Notes: a model not told the origin generated them from the letters alone. DNA of 64,000 nucleotides from Sphingopyxis sp. L1A2A (GCF_005502465.1 NZ_SCOT01000015.1:1-64000), one strand, 5' to 3'; shown: positions 51,664-61,818, counted from the stretch's first letter. Program-made: numbers and translations.

Positions 51664-52569
51664 TTAGGCGTCGCTCTGGCGTTCGGTTTCGGCTGCGGCT
51701 TCGGCCGGAACCTGTTCGTCCTCGGTTACAGGGGCAGCATCAGCGGCCGGAGCGGCTTCGACGACCGGTGCGGTTTCAACAGCCGGGGTTTCTTCGGCCA
51801 CCGGGGCGGCAGCCTCTTCGACCAGCGCCGGTTCGGCAACGGGTTCGACCGCTGCACCCAGATCTTCGCCGCGGTTGGCGCGGGCTTGCTGGCCGCCACG
51901 CGTTGCCGCCTGGGCAATCGCATCGCAGTAGAGGCGGATCGCGCGCGCTGCGTCGTCGTTCGCCGGAACCGGGAACGCGATGCCGTCGGGCGAAACGTTC
52001 GAGTCGAGGATCGCCACGACCGGGATGCCAAGGACGTTGGCTTCCTTGATCGCCAGCTCTTCCTTGTTCGCGTCGACGACGAACATCACATCGGGAATAC
52101 CGCCCATGTCGCGGATACCGCCGAGCGACATTTCGAGCTTGTCGCGTTCACGGGTGCGGTTGAGCACTTCCTTCTTGGTCAGGCCCGAGGTGTCGCCCGA
52201 AAGCTGTTCCTCAAGGGTCTTGAGACGCTTGATCGAACCCGAAATCGTCTTCCAGTTGGTGAGCATGCCGCCCAGCCAGCGATGGTTGACGAAGTGCTGA
52301 CCCGAAGCGCGCGCGGCATCGGCAATCGGGCCCTGCGCCTGGCGCTTGGTACCGACGAACAGGACCTTGCCACCCGAAGCGGCCGACGAGGCGACGAATT
52401 CGAGCGCGCGCGCAAAAAGCGGCACGGTCTGCGACAGGTCGAGAATGTGGATGCCGTTGCGCGCACCGAAGATATACGGCTTCATGCGCGGGTTCCAGCG
52501 GTGGGTCTGGTGGCCGAAGTGGGCGCCAGCCTCGATAAGATTCTGCATCGTGACGACAGGTGCCGCCAT
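51664..52569 (-). CDS. rpsB: 30S ribosomal protein S2 with long acidic C-terminal tail
   Basis: A 301-residue S2. Core signatures: [22 protein letters not shown], then [17 protein letters not shown] and [14 protein letters not shown]. The core ends near residue 225; residues about 227-301 are an Ala/Glu/Pro/Val-rich acidic tail absent from most S2 proteins (usually about 240 residues). ATG 52569 (MAAPVVTMQ) is the family start. It leads the operon rpsB-tsf-pyrH-frr-uppS-cdsA-dxr-rseP-bamA. Confidence 0.96.
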   Translation of the reverse strand: MAAPVVTMQNLIEAGAHFGHQTHRWNPRMKPYIFGARNGIHILDLSQTVPLFARALEFVASSAASGGKVLFVGTKRQAQGPIADAARASGQHFVNHRWLGGMLTNWKTISGSIKRLKTLEEQLSGDTSGLTKKEVLNRTRERDKLEMSLGGIRDMGGIPDVMFVVDANKEELAIKEANVLGIPVVAILDSNVSPDGIAFPVPANDDAARAIRLYCDAIAQAATRGGQQARANRGEDLGAAVEPVAEPALVEEAAAPVAEETPAVETAPVVEAAPAADAAPVTEDEQVPAEAAAETERQSDA

Positions 52570-52880
52570 AGTCTTTCTCCTTCCGGTTGGTCCTCTGGAA
52601 AGCAAGAACCGGGTTCCGCAAGCGGATGGTCCCGGCACCGGTTTATGTGCGCTTTCCATGTGGAATGGGCGGCCCGTTAGCGGGCTTGGCCGTCAAAAGC
52701 AAGCACCGAGAGCGCGTTTAAAGCGGGTGGCGGCGGCGCACCGTCATTCGGTTGGACGACAATCTGACTCGGTTCGTCGCAAAACTGTTGAGAACAAATC
52801 AGGAACATGGAACGAAAAGTCCAGCGAAACCATCCTTTGCTCGAAAAGGTTACGTCAACGAAAACCCGGAAGGACAAATC
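52570..52880. promoter_or_regulatory. Divergent promoter region between rpsB and the small membrane protein gene
   Basis: This 311-bp gene-free stretch should hold the rpsB promoter (left part, with AGGAG-type ribosome binding site near 52577) and that of the rightward small gene. A gcccgttagcgggc hairpin lies at about 52670-52683. A LexA-like box at 52792-52806 is listed separately. Confidence 0.5.
52792..52806. promoter_or_regulatory. LexA (SOS) box candidate, alphaproteobacterial type
   Basis: gaacaaatcaggaac is a direct repeat GAAC-N7-GAAC, which is the reverse of the alphaproteobacterial SOS box GTTC-N7-GTTC. A further gaac occurs at 52810-52813. It lies 75 bp upstream of the ATG of the small membrane protein. 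Chance matches are expected about twice per 64 kb, so position and A-rich context carry the argument. Confidence 0.55.
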
Positions 52881-53141
52881 ATGGTTCAGGTCGCAGCCGC
52901 ACTCCTCTTTGCCCTCGCCGCCGGACTCGGCATCACGGTGATCCTGGCGATGTTGAAATCGAACGAGTCGGCGATTCTGTCGGCGCTGCTTGGCGAAGGC
53001 GCTTTCGCGGCCGATACCGCACCGCAGCCCGGACCTGCGACGGTCATCAAGCTCCGCCCGTCAGCACCGCGTCGCCACATTGCGCGCGCCATCGTCGCTC
53101 GCCCTCAGTTCGGCCAGCCGCAATTCAGCCGCGCCGCCTGA
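52881..53141 (+). CDS. Small single-pass membrane protein, possibly SOS-induced
   Basis: An 86-residue protein of unknown family. A transmembrane helix at about residues 4-24 (AAALLFALAAGLGITVILAM) is followed by an Ala/Pro segment and an Arg-rich tail with ARAIVARPQFGQPQF. GGAAGGAC lies 6 nt before ATG 52881. The frame opens at 52752, before the LexA-like box, but the ribosome binding site selects the later start. The 3' end overlaps pssA by 17 nt (convergent). SOS-linked small division inhibitors in Caulobacter are of similar type; any such role here is speculation. Confidence 0.68.
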   Translation: MVQVAAALLFALAAGLGITVILAMLKSNESAILSALLGEGAFAADTAPQPGPATVIKLRPSAPRRHIARAIVARPQFGQPQFSRAA

Positions 53142-53898
53142 CCTTCGCATAACTGGCGAGGCCGAACGGCAGTGTCGCGGCATAGATGGCGCATACGGCG
53201 AGCAAGGTCAGCCAAGGTGCAGTGACCAGCGCAGCGCCGAGCAATCCGACCCCCGCCAGCGCGAACAATCGCCACGACCGGCGCAGACGGATCGATGCCC
53301 AGCTGTAGGTCGGGATCGCCGAGATCATCAGCATCGCGACACCGAGCGCCCAAGGCATTACCAGATACCATTCGCGGAACAGTTCATTGCCCGTCGTCAG
53401 CCACAGATAGACCGGCACGAACGCCAAGCCTGCCCCGGCAGGCGCGGGAATGCCGGTGTTGAAGCCAGCTGATTTATGCGGCTGAAAATCGGCGTCCATG
53501 CGCGAGTTGAAGCGCGCCAGACGCAGCGCGCAGCAGACGGCCAGCGCGAGCGCGGCGGTCCAGCCGAATTTCGGCGCATCCTGAAGCGACCACAGGAACA
53601 GGATCATCGCCGGAGCCACGCCAAAGGCAATGACGTCCGACAACGAATCGAGCTCGGCGCCGAATTTGCTCTGCGCGCGCAGCAGGCGGGCGATACGCCC
53701 GTCCATGCCGTCGAGCACCCCGGCAAAGATCACCGCGGCGATCGCCAGTTCAAACTGCCCGCCGATCGCAAAGCGTACCCCGGTCAAACCGAAACACAGC
53801 GCCAGCACGGTAATCGCATTGGGCGCAAAAGCGCGCAGGCCAATGCCGCCGATCCGGCGTCCCGCGGCGTCGGCCGGCAACTGATTGTCGTCCGCCAC
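53125..53898 (-). CDS. pssA: CDP-diacylglycerol-serine O-phosphatidyltransferase
   Basis: A 257-residue polytopic membrane enzyme making phosphatidylserine. The CDP-alcohol phosphatidyltransferase motif is complete: DGMDGRIARLLRAQSKFGAELD followed by SLSD (about residues 62-88; first part quoted). Eight hydrophobic helices fit the family. It lies 5 bp after psd in the same transcript; CdsA makes its substrate. Confidence 0.95.
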   Translation of the reverse strand: MADDNQLPADAAGRRIGGIGLRAFAPNAITVLALCFGLTGVRFAIGGQFELAIAAVIFAGVLDGMDGRIARLLRAQSKFGAELDSLSDVIAFGVAPAMILFLWSLQDAPKFGWTAALALAVCCALRLARFNSRMDADFQPHKSAGFNTGIPAPAGAGLAFVPVYLWLTTGNELFREWYLVMPWALGVAMLMISAIPTYSWASIRLRRSWRLFALAGVGLLGAALVTAPWLTLLAVCAIYAATLPFGLASYAKVRRRG

Positions 53899-53903
53899 CC
53901 TGC

Positions 53904-54638
53904 CTATTGCCCGATGCCGTCGATCATGTCGGCCTTTCCGATCCGCGCGACGACGGTTTCACCCGCCAAGGTCCGCTGACCCAGCAGGATCTCCGGCGTC
54001 GTTCCGGCGGGCAGATACACATCAACGCGGCTACCGAAACGGATCAGCCCGACGCGCTGGCCGGTAGCGAGCTCGTTGCCCATGGTGACGAACGGCATGA
54101 TCCGCCGCGCGACCAAGCCCGCGATCTGGGTAAAGCCGATCCGCACCCCGTCGGCGCGTTCGACCACAAAATGCTGGCGTTCATTCTCTTCGCTCGCCTT
54201 GTCGAGGTCGGCGTTGAGGAACTTGCCGGGAATATAAACGAGCTTGCGCAGCGTTCCCGCGACGGGGGTGCGGTTGATGTGGACGTCGAAGACGCTCATG
54301 AAAATCGATACGCGCAGCATCGGCGCGTCGCCCAGCCCGTCGGGTCCGGCGATCTCGGGCGGCGGCGGCACTTCGGCGATCTGGGTCACCAGCCCGTCGG
54401 CGGGGGCGATAACGACATCGCTGCCGGTCGGGGTGATGCGAACCGGGTCGCGAAAAAAGGCGCCGACCCACAATGTCACGCCCAGCATGAGCCACGGCAG
54501 GATCGGCCAGCCGAGCAGGAAGAAACAGAGGGTGATGATGCCGGCGATCAGAAGGAACTTGCGACCTTCGGGATGGATCGATGGCCATTGCCATTTGATG
54601 CCGCCACCGGGGCGGTTGGAAGAGATGATGTTGGACAT
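53904..54638 (-). CDS. psd: Phosphatidylserine decarboxylase
   Basis: A 244-residue short-type decarboxylase converting phosphatidylserine to phosphatidylethanolamine. A membrane helix at about 35-55, motif [12 protein letters not shown], and the self-cleavage site [11 protein letters not shown] near residue 205: Gly-Ser is the point of pyruvoyl formation. ATG 54638 (MSNIISS) is preferred to 54686. It pairs with pssA. The divergent icd start is 137 bp away. Confidence 0.94.
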   Translation of the reverse strand: MSNIISSNRPGGGIKWQWPSIHPEGRKFLLIAGIITLCFFLLGWPILPWLMLGVTLWVGAFFRDPVRITPTGSDVVIAPADGLVTQIAEVPPPPEIAGPDGLGDAPMLRVSIFMSVFDVHINRTPVAGTLRKLVYIPGKFLNADLDKASEENERQHFVVERADGVRIGFTQIAGLVARRIMPFVTMGNELATGQRVGLIRFGSRVDVYLPAGTTPEILLGQRTLAGETVVARIGKADMIDGIGQ

Positions 54639-54775
54639 GGCCGTTCTTCTAGGGTGCACACCTGATACTGACAATGGATAAGGCACCGGCGGGTTCCACC
54701 ACGCCCATTGATCAATCGCGCCGCTTTGCCTAAGGCCCGCTGCAACTCCGACTCCCCAAGGATAAAGGCAGCAGC

Positions 54776-55990
54776 ATGGGCAAGATCAAGGTAGCCAACC
54801 CGGTCGTCGAACTCGACGGCGACGAAATGACCCGGATCATCTGGCAGTGGATCCGCGAGCGGCTGATCCTTCCCTATCTCGACATCGACCTGCATTATTA
54901 CGACCTCAGCATCGAAATGCGTGACCAGACCGATGACAAGATCACGGTCGATGCCGCCAACGCGATCGCCAAATATGGCGTCGGCGTGAAGTGCGCGACG
55001 ATCACCCCCGACGAACAGCGGGTCGAGGAATTCGGTCTCAAGAAGATGTGGAAATCGCCGAACGGCACGATCCGCAACATCCTGGGCGGCGTGGTGTTCC
55101 GCGAACCCATCGTGATGAAGAATGTCCCCCGCCTCGTCCCCGGCTGGACCGACCCGATCGTCGTCGGCCGTCATGCGTTCGGCGACCAGTATAAGGCGAC
55201 CGATTTCCGCGTCCCCGGCCCCGGCAAGCTGCGCCTGGTGTTCGAGGGCGAAGACGGCAAGGTCATCGACGAAGAGGTGTTCCTGTTCCCCTCATCAGGC
55301 GTCGCGATGGCGATGTACAATCTCGACGATTCGATCCGCGACTTCGCGCGCGCCAGTCTGAACTATGGCCTCGCGCGCCAATGGCCGGTGTATCTGTCGA
55401 CCAAGAACACGATCCTGAAGGCCTATGACGGCCGCTTCAAGGATCTGTTCGAAGAAGTGTTCAACGCCGAATTCAAGGCGCAGTTCGACGCCGCGGGCAT
55501 CGTGTACGAGCACCGCCTGATCGACGACATGGTCGCATCGGCGCTGAAATGGTCGGGCAAATTCGTCTGGGCCTGCAAGAATTACGACGGCGACGTCCAG
55601 TCGGACACCGTCGCGCAGGGCTTTGGCTCGCTCGGCCTGATGACCAGCGTGCTGATGACCCCCGACGGCCAGACGGTGGAATCCGAAGCTGCACACGGTA
55701 CCGTCACCCGCCATTATCGCATGCACCAGCAGGGCAAGGCGACCTCGACCAACCCGATCGCGTCGATCTTTGCGTGGACCGGCGGCCTCAAGCACCGCGG
55801 CAAGCTCGACGACAACGCCGAACTGATCAAATTCGCCGACGACCTCGAAAAGGTCTGCGTCGCGACGGTCGAAAGCGGCAAGATGACCAAGGATCTGGCG
55901 CTGCTGATCGGCCCCGACCAGAATTGGCTGACCACCGAAGGGTTCTTCGAGGCGATCGTCGAAAATCTCGAAAAGAAGATGGGCGCTTAA
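54776..55990 (+). CDS. icd: NADP-dependent isocitrate dehydrogenase
   Basis: A 404-residue eukaryotic-type (homodimeric, subfamily II) enzyme of the TCA cycle. Begins [20 protein letters not shown], then [47 protein letters not shown] (first 20) and the NADP region [22 protein letters not shown]. Length fits the class (about 405). It ends ...NLEKKMGA. A hairpin lies between it and the antiporter gene. Confidence 0.97.
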   Translation: MGKIKVANPVVELDGDEMTRIIWQWIRERLILPYLDIDLHYYDLSIEMRDQTDDKITVDAANAIAKYGVGVKCATITPDEQRVEEFGLKKMWKSPNGTIRNILGGVVFREPIVMKNVPRLVPGWTDPIVVGRHAFGDQYKATDFRVPGPGKLRLVFEGEDGKVIDEEVFLFPSSGVAMAMYNLDDSIRDFARASLNYGLARQWPVYLSTKNTILKAYDGRFKDLFEEVFNAEFKAQFDAAGIVYEHRLIDDMVASALKWSGKFVWACKNYDGDVQSDTVAQGFGSLGLMTSVLMTPDGQTVESEAAHGTVTRHYRMHQQGKATSTNPIASIFAWTGGLKHRGKLDDNAELIKFADDLEKVCVATVESGKMTKDLALLIGPDQNWLTTEGFFEAIVENLEKKMGA

Positions 55991-56030
55991 AAAACAACCG
56001 AAAAGGTTGGGATAGCTATCTAGCCAATCG

Positions 56031-56055
56031 GGGCCGGCCTGCATAAGGTCGGCCC
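56031..56055 (+). promoter_or_regulatory. Hairpin adjoining the antiporter start codon
   Basis: Arms gggccggcct (56031-56040) and aggtcggccc (56046-56055) with one mismatch and a 5-bp loop; the ATG is at 56058. The likely Shine-Dalgarno sequence aagg lies inside the right arm. It could be the icd terminator or a translational control element. Confidence 0.5.
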
Positions 56056-56057
56056 TT

Positions 56058-57839
56058 ATGGTATCGGAAACAGAAACCTCGGCTATCGGCAACGCGCTGG
56101 TGGTGCTCGGCGCCGCGGGCATCGTCATCCCGGCGTTCGCGCGCTTTCGCCTGCCGCCCGTCATCGGGTTCATCCTCGTCGGCCTGCTTGTCGGACCGTC
56201 GGGGCTGGGCTCGCTGGCCGGCGATTATCCGTGGTTGAAGCATGTCACCATTGCCTCGGCCGACGACATCGCGCTGTTCGCCGAATTCGGCATCATCCTG
56301 CTGCTCTTCTCGATCGGCCTTGAACTGTCGTTCCGCCGCCTGTGGTCGCTCAGGAAACTGGTGTTCGGGGTCGGCGCCGCCGAACTGCTGCTCAGCGGTG
56401 CGATCCTCGGCGGCGGCCTGTGGCTGCTTGGCGGTCTTTCGACCCCGGCCGCCTTCGGCCTTGGCATCGCGCTGGCGCTGTCCTCGACCGCGCTGGTGCT
56501 GCCGATGGTGGGCACCAAGTCGGCGGTCGGCCGCGCCTCTTTTTCGATGCTGCTGTTCGAGGATCTGGCCATTGTGCCGATCATCTTCATCCTCGGCGCG
56601 TTCGCGCCCAATGCCGCGGGCGATAGCACCGAACTGCTCCTCACGACCCTGTGGCAAGGGGTGCTGGTCGTTGCCGTTCTGGCGGTCGCGGGCTGGTTTC
56701 TGCTGCCGCGCATTTTCGCTCAGGCGGCGCGCGCCAAGGATCCCGAACTGTTCCTCGCCGCCAGCCTGCTGGTGGTCATCGTCGCCGCGCTCGCGACCGC
56801 CACCGTCGGCCTGTCACCGATCGTCGGCGCGCTGCTCGCCGGGCTGATGATCGCCGAAACCGAATATCATGGCGAGGTCGAGGCGATCACCGCCCCGTTC
56901 AAAGGCCTCGCGCTCGGGGTGTTCCTGATCAGCGTCGGCATGGGCCTCAACCTCAAGACGATCGCCGAGCAATGGCCGATGCTCGTCGCGGCCGTCGTCG
57001 GGGTGGTGGTCGTCAAGGCGGTGGTCACCGCGCTGCTGCTGCGCTTTTCGGGCGCCCGCCGCGGCACCGCCGCCGAAGTTGGCCTGTTGATGTCCAGCCC
57101 GTCGGAAACCACGTTGATCGTGCTGACCGCCGCATTGGCGGCGGGGATCATCGACCCTGACACCGCCAGTTTCTGGCAATTGGTCACCGCGATCGGCCTT
57201 ACCATCACGCCGCTGCTCGCGCGCGTCGGCCATGATATTGCGCGGCGGATCGAGATGCGCAGTGGCGACACGCCCGACGAAGAACCCGCGACAGCGCGCA
57301 CCGTGATCGTCGGCTTTGGCCGCGTCGGGCGCACCGTCGCCGAATTGCTGCGCGAGCATGGCCGGTCCTATGTCGCGGTCGATGCCGATATCGACACCGT
57401 GGCGGCGGCGCGCCGCGACGGTTTTGCGGTGCGTTTCGCCGATGTCGCGCGGCCCGGCAGCCTCGACAAGCTGGGGATCGAGAGCGCCGACGCGATCGTG
57501 CTGACGATGGACGACCCGGTTCAGCAACTGCGGATGACCAAGCAGATGCGGCTGAAATATCCCGGCCTGCCGATCATCAGCCGCGCGCGCGACGCCGACC
57601 ACGCCGCCGCACTCTATCAGGCGGGGGCAAGCGATGCGGTGCCCGAAACCCTCGAAAGTTCGTTGCAGCTTGCCGAGGCGGTGCTGATCGACCTGGGCGT
57701 CGCGATGGGGCCGGTGATCGCATCGATCCACGACGTTCGCGCCAGGATGCGGCGCGACATCATGACCAAGGGCGAGCTGGAGCGCGAACCCCGCATCCGC
57801 AAAGTGCGCCGCCCCGATGCCGGCAGCGAAACCGTTTAG
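56058..57839 (+). CDS. Cation:proton antiporter with TrkA-N domain (KefB/YbaL-like, CPA2)
   Basis: A 593-residue transporter: about 12 membrane helices (residues 1-390), including the CPA2 motif GFILVGLLVGPSGLGSLAG and the FLISVGMGLNLKTI region, then a cytoplasmic TrkA-N/Rossmann domain (about 410-530) with TVIVGFGRVGRTVAELLREHG binding NAD(H) or a nucleotide. It probably exchanges K+ or Na+ for H+. The stop overlaps the convergent peptidase stop by 4 nt. No ancillary KefF/KefG is seen nearby. Confidence 0.9.
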   Translation: MVSETETSAIGNALVVLGAAGIVIPAFARFRLPPVIGFILVGLLVGPSGLGSLAGDYPWLKHVTIASADDIALFAEFGIILLLFSIGLELSFRRLWSLRKLVFGVGAAELLLSGAILGGGLWLLGGLSTPAAFGLGIALALSSTALVLPMVGTKSAVGRASFSMLLFEDLAIVPIIFILGAFAPNAAGDSTELLLTTLWQGVLVVAVLAVAGWFLLPRIFAQAARAKDPELFLAASLLVVIVAALATATVGLSPIVGALLAGLMIAETEYHGEVEAITAPFKGLALGVFLISVGMGLNLKTIAEQWPMLVAAVVGVVVVKAVVTALLLRFSGARRGTAAEVGLLMSSPSETTLIVLTAALAAGIIDPDTASFWQLVTAIGLTITPLLARVGHDIARRIEMRSGDTPDEEPATARTVIVGFGRVGRTVAELLREHGRSYVAVDADIDTVAAARRDGFAVRFADVARPGSLDKLGIESADAIVLTMDDPVQQLRMTKQMRLKYPGLPIISRARDADHAAALYQAGASDAVPETLESSLQLAEAVLIDLGVAMGPVIASIHDVRARMRRDIMTKGELEREPRIRKVRRPDAGSETV

Positions 57840-60781
57840 CGGCCACCCGCCGTCGGCGCCGCCGTTGCGGTTGCAGCGCCCAGTGCCGACGCGTCGGCCA
57901 GCGTCATGCCCTTGGGCAGGATCGCCAGCGACCATTGGCGCGCGGGGGTCAGATATTGCTGCGCCAGCCGCTGAACATCGGCGGCGGTGACCGCCGAAAT
58001 ATCGTCCTGGATCGACAGCGCCGCGGCGGTGATCCGCGGATCGCGCGTCGCGCCTTCGAGCAGGAACATCCAATAGACATTGCCCGTCGACGCGCGCGCG
58101 ACCTGCTCGCGGATCGGCACCGCGTTGCGCGTCAATTCGTCGGCGCTGACCGGTTTTGCGACCAAGTCGGCGGCAATGTCGCGCGCGATGCCATAGAAGC
58201 GGTCGAGATCCTTGGGCGCAAGCAGGCTGCCAACGAGCAGATAGCCGCCGCTGTCAAATCCGGTCGGCCAATGGCTGTCGACCACCGGGCCGTAACTCGC
58301 CCCCTGTTCGGCGCGCAGGCGGTCGAACAGGCGGTCATTGAACACCGCCGCCAGCACCTCAAGTCCGCGCGCATCACGCGGATTGGCCAAGCCGCCGCCG
58401 GTGGGCCACGCGGTCATCGCCGCCGCCTGCCCCTGTTCGCCGCGATGATAGGCGATTTCGGGTACCGTCACATGTTTGGCAAAATCGACCCGCTGGCCGC
58501 TGGCCGGCGCCAAGGTCGGCCGCGGCGACAGCGCACCGACCGTTTCACTCAGGATCTTGCGATAGTCGATCGATTCAAGGTCGCCGAAAATCTGCACCTC
58601 AATCGGACCGCTGGCGAGCCGCGGTTCCCAGAAGGCGCGGAACGCCGCGGGCGTCAGCGCCTCGATCTGCGCTTTGTCGGGCGCGGCCCAACGTGCGTCA
58701 TTGTTGGTCAACCAGCCGCGCAGATTGCGGTCGAGCACCGCATTGGGGGTGGCGTCGTTGAGGTCGTAGCCGGTGAGATACCCGATGCGGAGCCGCTCGA
58801 TCGGCGCCGCGTCCCAGCGTGGCTGGGCCAGCTTGCCCGCGATCAATCGCATCTGGTCGGCCAGATCCGCGGGTTTGCTTTCCGCCGACAGTTCGAACGC
58901 ATCGTCGTCGATCGCAAAGTTCAGCTGGATTTGACGCCCGTTGGTCAGCTGGTCGATCTCATTCTGCCCCCACGGCCCGATCCCACTCGCGACCAGCGCA
59001 TAGTCGCCGGTCCACAACAGGTTGGGCGCGTCGGCGGCAACGCTGCGGTTGCCGGTACCGAACCGCACATTGACGCGAACCTTGCCCGGTTCGACCTTGT
59101 TGTTCGACACCAGCGCGGTCACGCCATTGGCAAATTCAATCCGCTCGGCGCGCAGGCCGAGAATATTCGTCGTCGACGCGATCGTTCCCGGCTGACCGAA
59201 CGCGGGCAGCTGTTTGAAATCGGCCTCGACCGTCGCCAGCCGATCGTCGCGCGCGGTCACCGGCGCTTTCAGCGCGGCGAGGACAGCAGAATTACCGCCC
59301 GCCGCAGTCGGGGTGGTCAGCACGGCCCGCGTCACCGGCGCCGCAAAAATCGCCTTGCTGATCTCCAGCATCACCTTCGGCGTCGCCGAGGCACGGATCG
59401 CCGCGAACATGTCGACCTGTCCCTGCGGACTGGTGACCGTCTCGCCGATGTCGACCGCGCGGACCATATCGTCGGCCAGCCGCGCGCCCGGCTCGTTGCG
59501 CGCATTTTCCAGTTCCTTGCGCAGGAACGCTTCGATTTCGTTTGCTTCGCGGTCGATGTCGGCCTGCGACGGCGGGGTGCTGACGGCATCGGCAATCACG
59601 CCGCGCACGTCGGCGAGCGCGGCCTTCCAGTCGCTGAGCGGAACGATCGACGCCATCGTCACGTCGGCGCTGCGACTGACATACTGCTGTTCGACCGTCG
59701 CGACCAGATAGCTGCCGCCGCTGCGCGCGCGGTTCTCCAGCCGCCGGTTGACCAGCGCTTGAGCGATGAATTCCAGATAGAGCCGTCGCGTGTTTTCGAC
59801 GGTGTCGATGCGTTTCTGCCACGGGCGGACCATCGCCAGCGTCAGTGCGAGCGGCTGATTTGCCTCGACGATCTCGAGTGCTGCGGGCGCCTTGGGATCG
59901 GGTTTGCCGAAATCGGGGGCCGCCGGATTCGCCCCGTTACCCCGCCAGTCACCGTAATATTTGGCGACCAGCCGCGCCAATTCTGCCGGGTCAGCGTCGC
60001 CGACGATGACCACCACCGCGCGCTCGGGGCGGTACCAGCGATCGTGAAACGCGGTGACCGACGTCGCGCTGGCCTTGCCCAACGACGCTGTCGTACCGAT
60101 CGGCGAGCGATCGCCGAGGAGCTGGCCCGCGAACAGATGCGCGTTGGTCGCATCGCCGATCCGTTTTTGCGGTCCGTCCGATTCGCGCAGTTCGGACATC
60201 ACAACGCCGCGTTCGGCGGCGACCGCCAGTTCCGAGATCCGCGGTTCGCGAACCATGCCCGACAGCAATTTCATGCTTTCGTCGAGGTTGGCCGGGGTCA
60301 CGCTCGGCAGGTCGAGCTGGTACACGGTCTGGGTCGGAGTGGTTTGCGCGTTCGAATCGCTGCCAAAGGTAACCCCGAATCGCTGCCAGATGCGTTTGGC
60401 TTCGCCGTCGGGAATATGCTCCGAGCCGCGAAAGGTGAGATGTTCGAGCAGATGGGCGTAACCCCGCTCTTGCTCGGTTTCGAACATCGATCCGACGTCC
60501 ATCCGTACCCGGATCGACACCTGCCCCGGCGGCACCCCGTTGTTGCGCACCGCATAGCGCACGCCATTGGGCAGGACGCCGAACTGCCAGGCGGTGTCGC
60601 GCGGAATGTCGCTGCCGGCATAGAGCCAGTCGCCGCTGGGTGCCTGGCGGCTCGCCGTCGTCTTTGCCGTGCTGTCTTGGGCAATGACGGCCGCTGGCAA
60701 CAGCAACAGCGCAGCGGCGGTGCTGGCACACAGGAAGGACCGGGTAAAACGAAGCGACATGCGCACGGGGGAACTGGACAT
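57836..60781 (-). CDS. Exported M16-family metallopeptidase
   Basis: A 981-residue zinc peptidase of the insulinase/pitrilysin family. Signal peptide at about residues 1-34 (LLLLPAAVIA); the inverted zinc motif HLLEH in YAHLLEHLTFRGSEH (near 107), with the downstream Glu; four homologous M16 domains fill the rest, including a second inactive half. Typical periplasmic members cleave short peptides or signal peptides. ATG 60781 is the first start; ATG 60760 is an alternative. No neighbour suggests a particular substrate. Confidence 0.9.
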   Translation of the reverse strand: MSSSPVRMSLRFTRSFLCASTAAALLLLPAAVIAQDSTAKTTASRQAPSGDWLYAGSDIPRDTAWQFGVLPNGVRYAVRNNGVPPGQVSIRVRMDVGSMFETEQERGYAHLLEHLTFRGSEHIPDGEAKRIWQRFGVTFGSDSNAQTTPTQTVYQLDLPSVTPANLDESMKLLSGMVREPRISELAVAAERGVVMSELRESDGPQKRIGDATNAHLFAGQLLGDRSPIGTTASLGKASATSVTAFHDRWYRPERAVVVIVGDADPAELARLVAKYYGDWRGNGANPAAPDFGKPDPKAPAALEIVEANQPLALTLAMVRPWQKRIDTVENTRRLYLEFIAQALVNRRLENRARSGGSYLVATVEQQYVSRSADVTMASIVPLSDWKAALADVRGVIADAVSTPPSQADIDREANEIEAFLRKELENARNEPGARLADDMVRAVDIGETVTSPQGQVDMFAAIRASATPKVMLEISKAIFAAPVTRAVLTTPTAAGGNSAVLAALKAPVTARDDRLATVEADFKQLPAFGQPGTIASTTNILGLRAERIEFANGVTALVSNNKVEPGKVRVNVRFGTGNRSVAADAPNLLWTGDYALVASGIGPWGQNEIDQLTNGRQIQLNFAIDDDAFELSAESKPADLADQMRLIAGKLAQPRWDAAPIERLRIGYLTGYDLNDATPNAVLDRNLRGWLTNNDARWAAPDKAQIEALTPAAFRAFWEPRLASGPIEVQIFGDLESIDYRKILSETVGALSPRPTLAPASGQRVDFAKHVTVPEIAYHRGEQGQAAAMTAWPTGGGLANPRDARGLEVLAAVFNDRLFDRLRAEQGASYGPVVDSHWPTGFDSGGYLLVGSLLAPKDLDRFYGIARDIAADLVAKPVSADELTRNAVPIREQVARASTGNVYWMFLLEGATRDPRITAAALSIQDDISAVTAADVQRLAQQYLTPARQWSLAILPKGMTLADASALGAATATAAPTAGGR

Positions 60782-60868
60782 CAGGCCATCTTATCGCCTT
60801 CGAACCTTGCTGGCCACTGAACTATCGCGGCGCTTGTCCTGCCTGCCGCATCGGCTTAGCCAGATGGG

Positions 60869-61738
60869 ATGACCGTAACGCCCCCTCCCTCGCCCGCCGT
60901 CCCGATCGCCGCCCTGGTCCAGATGACGACCGGAATCGATCCGGCGGCCAACCTTGCAACGATCGATCGCGCAATGGCAGAGGCAGCGGCGGCCGGCGCG
61001 GCGATGGCATTCTTACCCGAAATGTCGCTGCTCCTGGATCGCGACCGGGCACGATCGGCGCCGCACATTGTCCGCGAAGCCGACAGCCCGTGGCCCGCGG
61101 CCTTACAGCGAATGGCGCAGAAGCATGGCCTCTGGCTCCATACGGGATCGATCCCGGTGCTGGCCGACGATGGCGAACGGCGCGTCAACCGCAGCCATGT
61201 CATCGCCGCCGATGGCACCATCCGTGCGACCTATGACAAGGTTCACATGTTCGACGTAACCCTGCCTTCGGGCGAGAATTGGACCGAATCATCGGCCTAT
61301 GTGGGCGGCGACAAAATCGTCGTCGTCGATACGCCGCTCGGCCGATTGGGGCTGAGCATCTGTTATGATTTGCGGTTTCCCGAACTTTACGGCGCATTGG
61401 TCGATCGGGGCGCAGCGCTGATCGCGATCCCCGCCGCTTTCACCGTATCAACCGGCGAAGCGCATTGGCATGTGCTGATGCGCGCCCGCGCGATCGAAAC
61501 CGGCTGCCATATCCTGGCGGCGGCGCAATGCGGTGATCATCAGGATGGCCGATCGACCTATGGCCACAGCCTGGCCGTCGACCCGTGGGGCGCGGTGCTC
61601 GCCGATGCCGGGGCGGCGGCGGCAAGCGAGGGGGGCTATCAAACGGTTCTGGCGCCGATCGACGCGGCTGCGGCAGAGCGCGCGCGCACGGCGATCCCTT
61701 TGGCACGCTCGCGGGCGATGCGGAACATTAGGCTGTAG
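60869..61738 (+). CDS. Carbon-nitrogen hydrolase (nitrilase superfamily, Nit-like)
   Basis: A 289-residue C-N hydrolase. The Glu-Lys-Cys triad is visible: FLPEMSLLLD (Glu near 51), YDKVHMFDVTLP (Lys near 123) and LSICYDLRFPELYG (Cys near 166). The last motif is shared with mammalian Nit1/YbeM deaminated-glutathione amidases, the best-fitting role. It starts with a Pro/Ala stretch, TPPPSPAVPIAALVQ. It diverges from the M16 gene. Confidence 0.88.
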   Translation: MTVTPPPSPAVPIAALVQMTTGIDPAANLATIDRAMAEAAAAGAAMAFLPEMSLLLDRDRARSAPHIVREADSPWPAALQRMAQKHGLWLHTGSIPVLADDGERRVNRSHVIAADGTIRATYDKVHMFDVTLPSGENWTESSAYVGGDKIVVVDTPLGRLGLSICYDLRFPELYGALVDRGAALIAIPAAFTVSTGEAHWHVLMRARAIETGCHILAAAQCGDHQDGRSTYGHSLAVDPWGAVLADAGAAAASEGGYQTVLAPIDAAAAERARTAIPLARSRAMRNIRL

Positions 61739-61818
61739 CGCCTGTCGACGGACGTCTATCCGGCGCGCGAGCCGCGACGGCACGCCTTAACCCGCGCAAA
61801 CAAATATCATAGACGCGC

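Noticed and set aside
57935-60820. A 961-residue plus-strand open frame opposite the M16 peptidase
   Set aside because: It is a GC-rich antisense shadow of a clear signal-peptide-bearing peptidase; its translation is Arg/Ala-rich without domains.
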